Source of the DNA: Aliivibrio sifiae
GTDB taxonomy: Bacteria; Pseudomonadota; Gammaproteobacteria; Enterobacterales; Vibrionaceae
NCBI RefSeq assembly: GCF_002954715.1
Contig: NZ_MSCP01000001.1
Span: 2,451,523 to 2,515,522, forward strand
Length of the DNA: 64,000 nucleotides
Reading direction: 5' to 3'
Below, in pieces: positions 38,815-48,710 of the stretch; the first letter of the stretch is position 1; each line of letters opens with the position of its first letter. The notes beneath the pieces are model-generated. The model worked only from the letters and a program-made list of their open reading frames with translations, was not told the DNA's origin and ran no database searches. A program made the position numbers and the translations under genes.

Positions 38815-40107
38815 ATGAATGTATTGATTATTGGTGCCGGCGGTCGTGAGCACGCACTAGGTTGGAAAGCAGCACAAAACCCAAACGTTGAAACGGTATT
38901 TATCGCTCCAGGTAATGCAGGTACAGCGCTTGAACCAAAATTAGAAAACGTGGCGATTGATGTTGAAGACATTACTGCTCTTGTTGCGTTTGCTAAAGAA
39001 AAAGAAATTGAACTGACTATTGTTGGTCCTGAAGGTCCATTAGTAATTGGTGTGGTTGATGCGTTCCGTGAAGCGGGATTACCTATTTTTGGCCCAACAA
39101 AAGCAGCAGCACAACTGGAAGGTTCTAAAGCGTTTACTAAAGACTTCTTAGCTCGCCATGATATCCCAACAGGTTACTACGCTAACTTCACTGAAATTGA
39201 GCCCGCATTAGCTTATGTCCGTGAACAAGGTGCACCGATTGTCGTTAAAGCCGATGGCCTTGCTGCGGGTAAAGGCGTTATTGTTGCAATGACACTTGAA
39301 GAAGCTGAAGATGCGATCAAAGACATGCTTTCTGGTAACGTTTTTGGTGATGCTGGTAGCCGTGTCGTTATCGAAGAATTTCTGGAAGGCGAAGAAGCAA
39401 GCTTTATCGTTATGGTTGATGGCGCAAGCGTTCTACCAATGGCGACTAGCCAAGATCATAAGCGTGTAGGCGATAAAGATACTGGCCCTAACACGGGTGG
39501 AATGGGTGCATATTCTCCAGCGCCTGTTGTAACTCCTGAAATTCATAATCGTATTCTAGAAGAAGTTATCTACCCTACAGTTCGCGGTATGGATGCTGAA
39601 GGCGCACCTTATACTGGCTTCCTATATGCAGGTTTGATGATTGATGCTGATGGCACTCCAAAAGTAATCGAATATAACTGTCGCTTTGGTGACCCAGAAA
39701 CACAGCCGATTATGATGCGCATGGAATCAGATCTTGTTGAATTATGCTTAATGGCTATCGACGAAAAATTAGATGAAGCAGAATCTAAGTGGGATCCACG
39801 AGCTTCTATCGGTGTTGTTCTCGCAGCCGGCGGTTACCCTGGCGATTATGCAAAAGGTGATGTAATTGCATTACCAACAGCGGAAGTAGAAGGTCAAAAG
39901 ATTTTCCATGCAGGAACAACAAACAACGCTACTGGAGAAGTAATAACTAACGGTGGACGTGTACTTTGTGCTACTGCACTCGGTAATACCGTCTCTGAAG
40001 CCCAAGAGCGTGCGTATGAGCTAACTAAACAAGTTAGCTGGAATGGAATGTTTCATCGTAACGACATCGGTTACCGTGCCATTGCTCGTGAATTAGAAAG
40101 TAAATAA
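38815..40107 (+). CDS. purD: phosphoribosylamine--glycine ligase
   Basis: Second step of de novo purine synthesis: phosphoribosylamine plus glycine plus ATP gives GAR. 430 residues (E. coli 429). MNVLIIGAGGREHALGWK start, ATP-grasp core VKADGLAAGKGVIVA, EYNCRFGDPETQ near the active site. AAGGA lies 9 bases before ATG 38815. Follows purH as in E. coli, but with two repeat elements between them, so coupling of transcription is uncertain. A terminator follows. Confidence 0.97.
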   Translation: MNVLIIGAGGREHALGWKAAQNPNVETVFIAPGNAGTALEPKLENVAIDVEDITALVAFAKEKEIELTIVGPEGPLVIGVVDAFREAGLPIFGPTKAAAQLEGSKAFTKDFLARHDIPTGYYANFTEIEPALAYVREQGAPIVVKADGLAAGKGVIVAMTLEEAEDAIKDMLSGNVFGDAGSRVVIEEFLEGEEASFIVMVDGASVLPMATSQDHKRVGDKDTGPNTGGMGAYSPAPVVTPEIHNRILEEVIYPTVRGMDAEGAPYTGFLYAGLMIDADGTPKVIEYNCRFGDPETQPIMMRMESDLVELCLMAIDEKLDEAESKWDPRASIGVVLAAGGYPGDYAKGDVIALPTAEVEGQKIFHAGTTNNATGEVITNGGRVLCATALGNTVSEAQERAYELTKQVSWNGMFHRNDIGYRAIARELESK

Positions 40108-40129
40108 GCATTACTTTTCTACAAATAGC

Positions 40130-40158
40130 AAAAAGGCGCTGATGATAGCGCCTTTTTT
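40130..40158. terminator. intrinsic terminator after purD
   Basis: AAAAAGGCGCT/AGCGCCTTTTT with a 6-base loop and T-run; usable from both sides. Confidence 0.92.
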
Positions 40159-40183
40159 ATTGTTTAATAATCTACAACTGGTA

Positions 40184-40888
40184 TTAATCTTCAATAAGAT
40201 TTGGACGCTCTACACACTTATAGCTGTCATCAGTTAGTAGCAATAACTCTGACATCTTCAACACTTTTTTATCTCGGTCAACTTCTTCACCTAAAAACGA
40301 AATAAAACTATCTAAACCAGATAATCTTGCCACCACAAAGTTAGGTAAAATTTGATTAAACTCTAATTGGTCGTACTGTTTACCATCACAAGAATAAAAT
40401 GTTTCACCATCCCACTCGCCTTGATACAAAGAAACATTCTCTTTATCTAGACCTTCCACTTTTGTAATTAAATACTTAGATTGGTCTTGGAATTGAGCTA
40501 ATTGATTTGGCATTAATGGAAAGATACGTCCATCTTTACGATAACGTTGATACACAGCCTCACCATTACCATTATAACGAACGTGCATCATGTAAGGGAT
40601 CTGCCCATCAGAGCTATCCAACATTTCACCTTCCCTAACGGCTTCAACTAATACATTTTTTTCCCAGCGATAGGTGGTTTTATACCAACCATAATCACCC
40701 ATAGTAACGTAATCAGAGGCGTTGAGAGGTTGTTGTAATCGACGAGTGTACCAATAGTAACTAGTAGCATCACCTTGGATTTGACCACCAGTAAAGGTAA
40801 CTGATTTAATGCGTTGCTCACCTGATGGATTTGATGAACAGCCAAAAAGAAAAACGGAAAGAAGTAAGGTAGATAGAATGCGCTTCAT
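40184..40888 (-). CDS. DUF1481 lipoprotein, YjaH-like
   Basis: 234-residue predicted lipoprotein. The signal peptide ends in the lipobox LFGC, with Cys17 as lipidation site (MKRILSTLLLSVFLFGC). The rest resembles the DUF1481/YjaH family, which lies downstream of hupA in E. coli as it does here (39-base gap). Function is not known; probably anchored to a membrane and facing the periplasm. It reads on the same strand as hupA and may be cotranscribed. Confidence 0.83.
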   Translation of the reverse strand: MKRILSTLLLSVFLFGCSSNPSGEQRIKSVTFTGGQIQGDATSYYWYTRRLQQPLNASDYVTMGDYGWYKTTYRWEKNVLVEAVREGEMLDSSDGQIPYMMHVRYNGNGEAVYQRYRKDGRIFPLMPNQLAQFQDQSKYLITKVEGLDKENVSLYQGEWDGETFYSCDGKQYDQLEFNQILPNFVVARLSGLDSFISFLGEEVDRDKKVLKMSELLLLTDDSYKCVERPNLIED

Positions 40889-40927
40889 AAAAATGCCGAG
40901 TTAAGGGTTAACTCGGCAAAGTATAGC

Positions 40928-41200
40928 TTAGTTCACTGATTCTTTCAGTGCTTTACCTGCAACAAATGCTGGAACATTAGCTGCTTTGATTTGAATCTCT
41001 TCGCCAGTCTTAGGATTGCGACCAGTACGAGCTGCACGGTGGTTTACTTTAAACGTACCGAAGCCAATAAGTTGAACCTGTTCGCCATCTTTAAGTGCGC
41101 CAGTTACGCCTTCTAGAGTCGCTTCAAGGGCTGCTTTTGCTTGTGCTTTTGATAGGTCTGCTTTTTCAGCAATAGCGTCAATTAACTGGGTTTTATTCAT
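40928..41200 (-). CDS. hupA: DNA-binding protein HU-alpha
   Basis: 90-residue histone-like protein, exact family length. [25 protein letters not shown] start, [24 protein letters not shown] beta-arm (in pieces), and the DNA-intercalating Pro in GRNPKTG. Binds and bends DNA without sequence specificity. The hupA-yjaH and nearby yjaG arrangement resembles E. coli, which supports HU-alpha rather than HU-beta. Confidence 0.95.
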   Translation of the reverse strand: MNKTQLIDAIAEKADLSKAQAKAALEATLEGVTGALKDGEQVQLIGFGTFKVNHRAARTGRNPKTGEEIQIKAANVPAFVAGKALKESVN

Positions 41201-41421
41201 TAGGGTTTCCCTTCTATTTTTTTAAAATCCCGTTAACTCTAATGCATAAAGCCCCCATCTGGCAAAGGTTTGTCACGCTTCTTGCTACAGAATGCGTGTT
41301 CTTTAGGCACAAACTGAGTAACGTCTCACAATTTGTTACTAATTTTCATTTCTGAGTCATTGTATTTTGGTCAATGAGCACCCATTTTATAAGGGCTTGC
41401 TTACTTTTTTTGAGATTAATA

Positions 41422-42483
41422 ATGTTTATTTTATCCATCTATATCGCCATTTCCATCAGCGTATCTTTTATATGTTCTGTTCTTGAGGCTATTTTACTCA
41501 GTATCAGTCCTAGCTACCTAGCTCAAATGCGACAGGAAAATCATCCTTCTTCAGAAAGATTAACGCAATTAAAAAATAATGTAGATCGCCCTTTAGCGTC
41601 AATTTTAACGCTAAATACAATAGCCCATACGGCAGGTGCTGCTGCATCGGGTGCTCAAGCCTCTATCGTCTTTGGTAGTGAGTGGTTAGGTGTTTTCTCT
41701 GCGTTCTTAACGTTCGCAATTTTATTATTCTCAGAAATTGTTCCAAAAACAATTGGAGCAACTTATTGGCGCCAACTTGCACCACTAGCAGGAAGAATGC
41801 TTTATTGGATGGTTTTATTATTAACTCCTGTAGTGTGGGCATCTGAACAATTAACGAAACGCTTAGCTCGTGGTCATCAAGCACCTAAGTTAAGAGATGA
41901 AATTGCTGCGATGGCAACTCTTGCAAAGGAGAATGGTGAGTTCGCTGAAGGTGAATCTAAAATATTAACAAACATCTTAAATATTAAAGATGTCCCTGTA
42001 ACTCAAGTAATGACACCAAGAACAGTATTGTTTCGTGTGAATGCAGAAATGACGGTTGAAGGCTTCCTAAAAGAACACATGGATACGCCATTCTCTCGCC
42101 CGCTAGTTTACAGTGAAGACAGCGACAATATCATTGGCTTTACTCATCGCTTAGAGTTGTTCTCTGCAATGCACGAAGGTCAAGGAAAACGTCCTCTAGG
42201 CTCTATCATGCGTCCAATTCAAGTTGTAATTAGTACGTCTACCCTACCAAAAGCATTTGAGCACTTAATGAAGCATAGAGCACAGCTTGCTTTAGTTATT
42301 GACGAATACGGTACGGTCCAAGGTTTATTAACCCTTGAAGATATATTTGAATATATGGTCGGCGAAGAAATCATTGATGAGGCAGACAAAACAACAGATA
42401 TGCAGCAACTTGCTCAACAACGTTGGACAAATTGGAAAACGAAACACGGTGTAATTGATAATACAGACGAAGAAGAGCGCTAA
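41422..42483 (+). CDS. CNNM/CorC-type transporter with CBS domains
   Basis: 353-residue membrane protein: DUF21 (CNNM) transmembrane domain with about four hydrophobic segments (residues 1-150; LFSEIVPKTIGATYWR is the family hallmark) and a cytoplasmic CBS pair (about 190-330; VMTPRTVLFRVNAEMTV; LVIDEYGTVQGLLTLEDIFEYMVGEEI, in pieces). Relatives are implicated in magnesium or cobalt export. The acidic C-terminal transporter-associated domain found in longer relatives is missing. ATG 41422 follows TTGAGA; an ATG at 41374 has no ribosome binding site. Terminator follows. Confidence 0.85.
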   Translation: MFILSIYIAISISVSFICSVLEAILLSISPSYLAQMRQENHPSSERLTQLKNNVDRPLASILTLNTIAHTAGAAASGAQASIVFGSEWLGVFSAFLTFAILLFSEIVPKTIGATYWRQLAPLAGRMLYWMVLLLTPVVWASEQLTKRLARGHQAPKLRDEIAAMATLAKENGEFAEGESKILTNILNIKDVPVTQVMTPRTVLFRVNAEMTVEGFLKEHMDTPFSRPLVYSEDSDNIIGFTHRLELFSAMHEGQGKRPLGSIMRPIQVVISTSTLPKAFEHLMKHRAQLALVIDEYGTVQGLLTLEDIFEYMVGEEIIDEADKTTDMQQLAQQRWTNWKTKHGVIDNTDEEER

Positions 42484-42533
42484 AAAGCGAGTGTAAACAT
42501 AAAGGTGTTAGCAAGCCCCTTTAGATAAACATA

Positions 42534-42563
42534 AAAAAACCGATGAATTCCATCGGTTTTTTT
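42534..42563. terminator. bidirectional terminator
   Basis: AAACCGATG/CATCGGTTT around a short loop with A-run and T-run; lies between the convergent CNNM-type gene and yjaG. Confidence 0.92.
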
Positions 42564-42579
42564 ATATGAAGACAAAAAA

Positions 42580-43173
42580 TTAATATTGCAGCTCTAGGCC
42601 AATATTACTCACATTTTCGTCTCTTAATTCTTGGCGTAAATCTTTAATTAAATCAATATCGCGCTCTTCAGCTTCACGCAGTGGTCGGAAGATGGCCCAT
42701 TGAACATCCCATTCTTCACAAATCACTTCGATCTCTTTTTGATTTTCATCTGTAACTTCTTCACCTGTTTGTGCTTCAACTAATTGAGCAACTGTCGTTA
42801 CTGATAGTTGACTAACTTTAAACATAGCATCTTCTAATACATCGCGATCTAAAATCCCATGCAAGAAAGTAGACAATGCTACACACGCATCGATAGCAGG
42901 GTAAGTTAGATAAATTGAGTCATCATTTAACTCAGGGATCATTTCTTCAAGTTTTTCTAATTGACGTTCAAAATTAATCTTGGCATTTTTAACGGTCAAC
43001 AGCTCCCAAATACTATCTAGAATAACTCGATAGGTTTGAGGCTCAGCAAAGCCTGTTGCTTCACAATAATGCGCGTAGTTTGGGTACATACGCTCACATA
43101 AAGAAGCCATAAAAGTTATTTGTTGCCATGGTTCAAATTTTTCTAAACGAACTTGGATAGGATTGCGTAACAT
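42580..43173 (-). CDS. yjaG: DUF416 protein YjaG
   Basis: 197-residue soluble protein of the DUF416/YjaG family, close to the E. coli length of 196. FEPWQQITFMASLCERMYPNYAHY (in pieces) near the N-terminus is the characteristic stretch. In E. coli it neighbours hupA, which is also the case here after the CNNM-type gene. Biochemical function unknown. Divergent from the hydroxyacid dehydrogenase. Confidence 0.85.
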   Translation of the reverse strand: MLRNPIQVRLEKFEPWQQITFMASLCERMYPNYAHYCEATGFAEPQTYRVILDSIWELLTVKNAKINFERQLEKLEEMIPELNDDSIYLTYPAIDACVALSTFLHGILDRDVLEDAMFKVSQLSVTTVAQLVEAQTGEEVTDENQKEIEVICEEWDVQWAIFRPLREAEERDIDLIKDLRQELRDENVSNIGLELQY

Positions 43174-43244
43174 ATACGATTCTACACTATAAAAAAATGA
43201 CGCTTTAAGTGTACTTGATAACCACGAATGACAAAAGGAAGGTT

Positions 43245-44159
43245 ATGAATAAATTACTTATCATTTCAAAAGAAAAAGGGAAATACCTCTCACTTTTTGA
43301 GCAATCAGATCTTCCTGATCTTGAAATTTGTCATGATCTAAGAAAAGCAGACATTATTCTTGCCGATCCGCCACTTATTACAGACCTTCTTAACCAATGT
43401 GAACGGGTTGAATGGCTTCAATCGACTTTTTCTGGTATCGACGCTCTAGTACAACCGCATTTAAGGCAGGATTATGATCTTACCAACGTAAAGGGGATCT
43501 TTGGTCAACAAATTTCAGAATATGTTTTAGGTTATTGCATTCAGTACTTTCGTCATTTCACTCAATATGCCAAGCAACAAAATGAGAGGCAATGGCAACC
43601 TCATAGCTATACTTCATTATCAAACAAAACTATGGTTATTTTAGGTACTGGCTCTATTGGGTGCTATCTTTCAGTTACTGCCAAAGCGCTTGGTTTTACT
43701 GTTTACGGAATTAACCGTTCGGGGATCCCACCAAAAGAATCTCCTTTTGACCAAGTCTTCCACATCACTGAGATTAACACCGCCTTTAAACAAGCAGATG
43801 TCATTGTTAGCACTCTTCCCAAAACAGAACAAACGATAGATTTATTAAATACAGTGACATTAAATCATGGAAACGGAGCTTTATTATTTAATGTGGGTCG
43901 TGGAGAAGTATTAGATAATTATGGTTTATTACATGCATTGGAGAATAAAACCATTTCTCACGCTTTTCTGGATGTATTTATTAATGAACCATTATCTCAA
44001 GAATGCCCATACTGGTGCCACCCAAACATTACAGTGACTCCACACATTGCTGCTATAAGTTTTCCAGAGCAAGTTTTCGATCAATTCTCTATCAATTACC
44101 TACGTTGGCGTGATGGGTTCTCTTTACTTAATTTGATTGATTTTGATAAAGGGTATTAA
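43245..44159 (+). CDS. D-2-hydroxyacid dehydrogenase family protein
   Basis: 304-residue NAD(P)-dependent dehydrogenase. The nucleotide-binding motif is VILGTGSIGCYLS, followed by NVGRGEVLD and TPHIAAISFP, where Arg, Glu (about 250) and His of the catalytic triad sit. Resembles GhrA/SerA-like reductases, so glyoxylate or hydroxypyruvate are possible substrates, not shown. AAGGAAGG lies 4 bases before ATG 43245; an earlier in-frame codon adds 12 residues with no match. Followed by a perfect terminator palindrome. Confidence 0.87.
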   Translation: MNKLLIISKEKGKYLSLFEQSDLPDLEICHDLRKADIILADPPLITDLLNQCERVEWLQSTFSGIDALVQPHLRQDYDLTNVKGIFGQQISEYVLGYCIQYFRHFTQYAKQQNERQWQPHSYTSLSNKTMVILGTGSIGCYLSVTAKALGFTVYGINRSGIPPKESPFDQVFHITEINTAFKQADVIVSTLPKTEQTIDLLNTVTLNHGNGALLFNVGRGEVLDNYGLLHALENKTISHAFLDVFINEPLSQECPYWCHPNITVTPHIAAISFPEQVFDQFSINYLRWRDGFSLLNLIDFDKGY

Positions 44160-44167
44160 AAAATAAT

Positions 44168-44193
44168 AAAGCCTGTAAATTTACAGGCTTTTA
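44168..44193. terminator. palindromic terminator
   Basis: AAAGCCTGTAAA/TTTACAGGCTTT, a perfect palindrome with no unpaired centre, between convergent genes. Confidence 0.88.
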
Positions 44194-44200
44194 AATAGAG

Positions 44201-44653
44201 TTATTTTTTGGGTGCGGCAGATAACTTGGCACGAATAAACTCTAAATGGTCAAGATAAATCAGATCAGCAACCTGACGAATAACGGCCTCTTCCATAGGT
44301 TCAATCACTCCATCAGCATAAGCAACAGACCACATAGCCTCTATTAATTCATAACGCTCTTGTGGCATTAGAGCACGAAGCTTCGTTGTAAATTCGTAAA
44401 GAGATACCGATGCTTTACTCTTACTTATTGCTTTAATTAATAACTGCTTGGCTTGCTCTTCATTAATATCAAGCAGCTTCATAAGCAATTGAAGTTTTGC
44501 ATCATCTTCTCTTTGATCACTTTGATGATCCGCTCTAGACACTTCACATAACAAAGATGCCATCGCTAAATGCATAGAGGCAATATCTGTCGCACCGCTA
44601 TCTGTTCCATCATGCATTACTTTTCGCAATAAGGTTTGTAATTTTTTAAACAT
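44201..44653 (-). CDS. TerB-like protein
   Basis: 150-residue helical soluble protein of the TerB/tellurite-resistance family. The two repeated acidic patterns are visible: LLCEVSRADHQSDQREDDAKL and MWSVAYADGVIEPMEEAVIRQVADL, in pieces (ADG-x-I/E), as in TerB domains that bind metal ions. No other ter genes are nearby, so tellurite resistance should not be assumed; such single-domain proteins are common and of unknown function. Sits downstream of nothing obvious and ahead of hemE on the same strand in map order. Confidence 0.8.
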   Translation of the reverse strand: MFKKLQTLLRKVMHDGTDSGATDIASMHLAMASLLCEVSRADHQSDQREDDAKLQLLMKLLDINEEQAKQLLIKAISKSKASVSLYEFTTKLRALMPQERYELIEAMWSVAYADGVIEPMEEAVIRQVADLIYLDHLEFIRAKLSAAPKK

Positions 44654-44713
44654 AATGGCCTCTTTTAAGTTTTCTAGTTATTTCTATGACAACAAAAGTA
44701 TATCTCTGTTCCA

Positions 44714-44743
44714 ATAAAAAAGGAGACTGCAATGAGTCTCCTT
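44714..44743 (-). terminator. intrinsic terminator after hemE
   Basis: On the minus strand AAAGGAGACT/AGTCTCCTTT with T-run follows the hemE stop by about 25 bases. Confidence 0.88.
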
Positions 44744-44770
44744 TCGCGATTAAATCTTTAAACTAAGATT

Positions 44771-45838
44771 TTATTTATGGTATGGCTTAGATAAATCATG
44801 CACCGCTTCAACAAACACACCTGCATTTTCAGGCGGAACATCTAAATGAATACCGTGACCTAAGTTAAATACGTGACCAGTGCCTTCATTACCGAAACCT
44901 TCCAGAATTGTACCAACTTCTTGACGAATTCGTTCAGGTTGTGCGTAAAGAATTGATGGGTCCATATTGCCCTGTAGAGCAACTTTATCACCTATACGTG
45001 CTTTTGCATCTGCAATGTTAATTGTCCAATCAAGGCCTACAGCATCACAACCTGTTGCTGCAATTGATTCTAACCACATACCACCATTTTTAGTAAATAG
45101 CGTAACTGGAACACGGCGTCCTTCATTTTCACGAATTAAACCATCAACAATTTTATGCATGTATTGCAATGAAAATTCATTATAATCACGAGGAGTTAAT
45201 ACACCACCCCATGTATCAAATACCATCACTGATTGTGCACCCGCTTTAATTTGCGCGTTTAGGTATTCAATAACTGTATCTGCTAGTTTGTCTAACAATA
45301 GATGTAATGTTGCTGGCTCTGCATACATCATTTTTTTGATCTTAGTGAATGCTTTTGAGCTTCCACCTTCAACCATGTATGTCGCTAGTGTCCAAGGGCT
45401 ACCAGAAAAACCAATCAGGGGCACTTCGCCTTTTAGATCTTTACGGATCTGACGGACCGCATTCATTACATATTGTAGCTCACCTTCTGGATCTGGAAGG
45501 CCAATTTTAGTCACATCTGCTTTACAGGTAATTGGTCGTTCAAATTTAGGACCTTCACCGGCTTCAAAATACAGTCCTAATCCCATTGCATCAGGGATTG
45601 TTAAGATATCTGAGAATAAAATGGCTGCATCTAGAGGAAAACGACGTAAAGGCTGAAGTGTTACTTCTGAAGCAAGTTCTGCATTTTTACACAAAGACAT
45701 AAAGTCTCCTGCTTCTGCACGTGTTGCTTTATATTCTGGAAGGTAACGACCAGCTTGGCGCATCATCCAAACTGGAGTGTAATCTACTGGTTGCTTTAAT
45801 AACGCACGTAAATAGCGGTCATTTTTTAATTCTGTCAT
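44771..45838 (-). CDS. hemE: uroporphyrinogen decarboxylase
   Basis: Converts uroporphyrinogen III to coproporphyrinogen III in heme synthesis. 355 residues (E. coli 354). [20 protein letters not shown] near the start is the family signature with the substrate-binding Arg; [17 protein letters not shown] and the conserved C-terminal [16 protein letters not shown] are intact. nudC lies upstream on the same strand, matching the E. coli rsd-nudC-hemE neighbourhood. Confidence 0.97.
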   Translation of the reverse strand: MTELKNDRYLRALLKQPVDYTPVWMMRQAGRYLPEYKATRAEAGDFMSLCKNAELASEVTLQPLRRFPLDAAILFSDILTIPDAMGLGLYFEAGEGPKFERPITCKADVTKIGLPDPEGELQYVMNAVRQIRKDLKGEVPLIGFSGSPWTLATYMVEGGSSKAFTKIKKMMYAEPATLHLLLDKLADTVIEYLNAQIKAGAQSVMVFDTWGGVLTPRDYNEFSLQYMHKIVDGLIRENEGRRVPVTLFTKNGGMWLESIAATGCDAVGLDWTINIADAKARIGDKVALQGNMDPSILYAQPERIRQEVGTILEGFGNEGTGHVFNLGHGIHLDVPPENAGVFVEAVHDLSKPYHK

Positions 45839-45957
45839 GATCTTTCCTCATATTAGATCTCGCTATTGTAGCATTCAATTTGATGAACAAAAGCCCACCT
45901 TTGCTATCGAGATCATATTTAACCAATCTTCTATATTCTACACGCTCTGAGTTCTTA

Positions 45958-46758
45958 TCAGAGCATCGACCGATTAATATTTTTTCTTACGTTAATCTCA
46001 TCAAGCGTCAATTCTATTAGCGATCTGGCTATCGTTCCTTTTGGAGCAAGCTCTGGCAAGTTATCTTGATAGTACCAATCTGCTTTTATTAGCTCATTGG
46101 GATCAACCTTTATTTCTCCAGAATCATAATCGGCCATATAGCCCATCATAAGACTTGAAGGGAATGCCCAAGGCTGACTGCCCACATAACGAATGTTTTT
46201 TATCTTAATTCCCGTTTCTTCAAACACCTCACGTTCAACCGCCATTTCTAGCGTTTCCCCAACTTCGACAAAGCCTGCCAACACGGTAAATAAGCCGCCT
46301 TTATGCCTTTGATGTTGAGCTAATAGAATCGTGTCATCTTTGCGAATGGCAACAATGATTGAAGGGAATATTCGAGGATAATGTAACTTACGACACTCGT
46401 TACATTGCATCGCAATTTGATTAATATTAAGTTGAGTTCGACCACCACATTGAGGACAAAAACGAAATTCTCGAGCCATAAAACCATATTGAATAGATTT
46501 ACTTATCATTAAAAAAAGAGATTCTTTAACAAGTAATAATTCTCTTAAATTAGTAAATTCTACTGTCTGTTCTATATGCTCATCGTTCAGCCACATCACT
46601 GGATGGTTGTCATAATTACCAATACATATCGCATTTTCAAAAGGTAAATTTAAATCAACAGCACTGCCACAAGGCAGAGTTTTCTCTTCTAACCAAACTG
46701 CAGAATCATTTACGACACACCAATACGCTTTTGTATGTTGGTCTAACATCTTTATCAT
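45958..46758 (-). CDS. nudC: NAD(+) diphosphatase NudC
   Basis: Nudix hydrolase that cleaves NAD(H) and removes NAD caps from RNA 5' ends. 266 residues from ATG 46758 (E. coli 257). Zinc ribbon CPQCGG...CNEC, Nudix box [22 protein letters not shown] (in pieces, complete GX5EX7REUXEEXGU), and the NudC motif [14 protein letters not shown] 46749 is an equally possible start: the AGAGGG is 2-3 bases from the first and 11-12 from the second. Between hemE and rsd as in E. coli. Confidence 0.95.
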   Translation of the reverse strand: MIKMLDQHTKAYWCVVNDSAVWLEEKTLPCGSAVDLNLPFENAICIGNYDNHPVMWLNDEHIEQTVEFTNLRELLLVKESLFLMISKSIQYGFMAREFRFCPQCGGRTQLNINQIAMQCNECRKLHYPRIFPSIIVAIRKDDTILLAQHQRHKGGLFTVLAGFVEVGETLEMAVEREVFEETGIKIKNIRYVGSQPWAFPSSLMMGYMADYDSGEIKVDPNELIKADWYYQDNLPELAPKGTIARSLIELTLDEINVRKNINRSML

Positions 46759-46911
46759 AACCCTCTTGCAGCAATCAATATTTACTGGCAATCTTAATAA
46801 ACATAATAATGAGTGTATACCTTAGTAATTCTTACTGAAACCGCATTTTGAAATTACTTAGGTATTGATATAAAGCGTTAGTTTATTGCTTGCAACTACA
46901 AGGATATCGTT

Positions 46912-47394
46912 ATGCTTACTAAACTAAATCAATTCCAAGAACAATGGGGCGGGAATAACGACGTTATTGACCATTGGCTGTCAACTCGCCAAGATTTATT
47001 GGTTGAGTATTGTAAATTGGCAGGTCTTCCTCCGTTTGATACCTCAACATTCTCCCTCCCACCATTTTTTGCAATCCAGTCTTTCACTCAGCATCTCATC
47101 GACTATATTTCTGAAGGGCATTTCAAAATCTACAATATGGTGATGGCAAAATGGGATGCTACAGGCTTTTCTCCAACGGAAGAAATGAGTCAGCTATACG
47201 CAAACATCACTAAAACAACAGATCCGATTCTTAATTTCACAGATAAATACTCAAAAGATGATGAAGATCTTCTATTGAAAGATTTTGATAAAGATTTCTC
47301 AGCATTAGGGGAAATTATTGAAATGAGATTTGAACTAGAAGATGGATTAATTGAACAGATTTCAACGAGTTTAAGCCACCCACCAGGAGCTTAA
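46912..47394 (+). CDS. rsd: regulator of sigma D
   Basis: Binds the housekeeping sigma factor RpoD in stationary phase and frees core polymerase for other sigma factors. 160 residues (E. coli Rsd 158). MLTKLNQFQEQWGGNNDVIDHWL start and DYISEGHFKIYN motif are typical of Rsd/AlgQ. Divergent from nudC. In V. cholerae it lies directly next to rpoC, to my recollection; here the curli locus lies between them. Confidence 0.94.
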   Translation: MLTKLNQFQEQWGGNNDVIDHWLSTRQDLLVEYCKLAGLPPFDTSTFSLPPFFAIQSFTQHLIDYISEGHFKIYNMVMAKWDATGFSPTEEMSQLYANITKTTDPILNFTDKYSKDDEDLLLKDFDKDFSALGEIIEMRFELEDGLIEQISTSLSHPPGA

Positions 47395-47396
47395 AA

Positions 47397-47437
47397 ATAA
47401 ATAGAGTGTTTAGATTATATTTAAACACTCTATTTAT
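47397..47437. terminator. bidirectional terminator between rsd and csgG
   Basis: AATAGAGTGTTTA/TAAACACTCTATT around an AT loop, flanked by A-rich and T-rich sequence. It starts 3 bases after the rsd stop; csgG ends 7 bases beyond it. Confidence 0.87.
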
Positions 47438-47443
47438 GTGATC

Positions 47444-48277
47444 TTATAATATTTGATTGGTTTCTGATGCATATTTACGGAATATCGGATTTTCGGTTCC
47501 TGCGGGGTTAGCTGGACGCCATAAACCATCTTCAATACCTTTAACAATAAGGTGGATAACAGCAGAATCAATTGCTGACATTAATGCTATGTTTACTGGT
47601 TCATTATTTGTATAACCTAATTCTACTTCTAACAATTCTTTGTAATCGACAAATCTAAATGCTCCAGCTGATACTTCATAAGATAAAATCGTTTTACTTG
47701 TCGTTACACTTGTTAAAATTTTCCCACTTCTAACATCTACAGCCCTAATATTTACCGTTACTTGATCGGCTCTATACTGACCAGAACCGCCAATGCCTAA
47801 ATATCGAGCACCAACCCCACCAGTTTTAATATTAGAATCATAAGCAACAATGCCTCCTTCTATCATTACATTTGCAGATAACAAGGAAGGTAATGTTGAG
47901 CCATGATTACTAATCGATTCTTGTTTTTTTTGTGCAGCCCGAATAATCTTTCTTTCTGTTAATAAATTCTGTAAACCTTGTCTTTCTAATGGAAAAAACC
48001 ATTCAGAATCGAGTAATGCCATCGTTAGAAGAGCCGTTCCCCCTTGTGGTACAGCCGTTGAAAAATTACTGTTTGGTTGAGGCTTATATTGTCCTGTTTG
48101 ATCCCTAAAATCATAAACAGAAACATAAATTTTCCCTTGTGGTTTAGGTAGTGAAATCAGGTCGACATAACTTGCACCACGTTGCATCAATGTTGGTAGC
48201 TCAGAAGTATCTGGCACATCAATTGAGTTAGAACAACCTGAAATAATAAGTAATAAAAGTAACATTGAATATTTCAT
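47444..48277 (-). CDS. csgG: curli secretion channel lipoprotein CsgG
   Basis: Outer-membrane nonameric pore that exports curlin subunits. 277 residues, equal to E. coli CsgG. Signal peptide with lipobox ISGC (Cys15), then VSVYDFRDQTGQYKP, ALLDSEWFFPLERQGLQNLLTER (in pieces) and GARYLGIGGSGQYRADQVTVN, all strongly conserved. Last gene of csgD-csgE-csgF-csgG on the minus strand, 22 bases after csgF. Confidence 0.96.
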   Translation of the reverse strand: MKYSMLLLLLIISGCSNSIDVPDTSELPTLMQRGASYVDLISLPKPQGKIYVSVYDFRDQTGQYKPQPNSNFSTAVPQGGTALLTMALLDSEWFFPLERQGLQNLLTERKIIRAAQKKQESISNHGSTLPSLLSANVMIEGGIVAYDSNIKTGGVGARYLGIGGSGQYRADQVTVNIRAVDVRSGKILTSVTTSKTILSYEVSAGAFRFVDYKELLEVELGYTNNEPVNIALMSAIDSAVIHLIVKGIEDGLWRPANPAGTENPIFRKYASETNQIL

Positions 48278-48299
48278 TGCTGATTCCTTAGCTTAGAAA

Positions 48300-48701
48300 T
48301 TAATCTGGAGTGAGCCCACTAACTTGTATCTCAGAAGTTTCACCCGTTTCTTTATCAACAATTTGAATAAGCAATGCCCCTGAATCATCTACAATATTTA
48401 AGATGAAATCATCGGTAACTAACTGCCCAGTATTACCATTACCAACATCGGCAAGTAACTGACTAATTAGACGAGACTCTAAACTTGAAGTCAGACGATC
48501 TAGTGCTGATTCTTGTTCGAATAATGAATCATCTTGTGGTCCTTTATAATCATTAATCGCATTTGCACCAGCAAACAAATGGCTTGTATTTAGAGGGTTT
48601 CCCCCAAAATTAGGATTTACTGGTGTATACACAAGTTCACTAGCTTGGCTTAAGCTTATAATTGCACTGAATAAAATAAAGAAAATCATCCTTATTTTCA
48701 T
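48300..48701 (-). CDS. csgF: curli assembly factor CsgF
   Basis: Surface-exposed partner of the CsgG pore that links secretion to nucleation. 133 residues (E. coli 138). Signal peptide about 1-20 (ending SQA), then the diagnostic YTPVNPNFGGNPLN mature N-terminus, which inserts into CsgG, and the C-terminal TSEIQVSGL. Nine bases after csgE, part of one operon. Confidence 0.95.
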   Translation of the reverse strand: MKIRMIFFILFSAIISLSQASELVYTPVNPNFGGNPLNTSHLFAGANAINDYKGPQDDSLFEQESALDRLTSSLESRLISQLLADVGNGNTGQLVTDDFILNIVDDSGALLIQIVDKETGETSEIQVSGLTPD

Positions 48702-48710
48702 GTTACATCC

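Noticed and set aside
44201..44653. Tellurite resistance island
   Set aside because: Only a lone TerB-like domain is present; no other ter genes are nearby.
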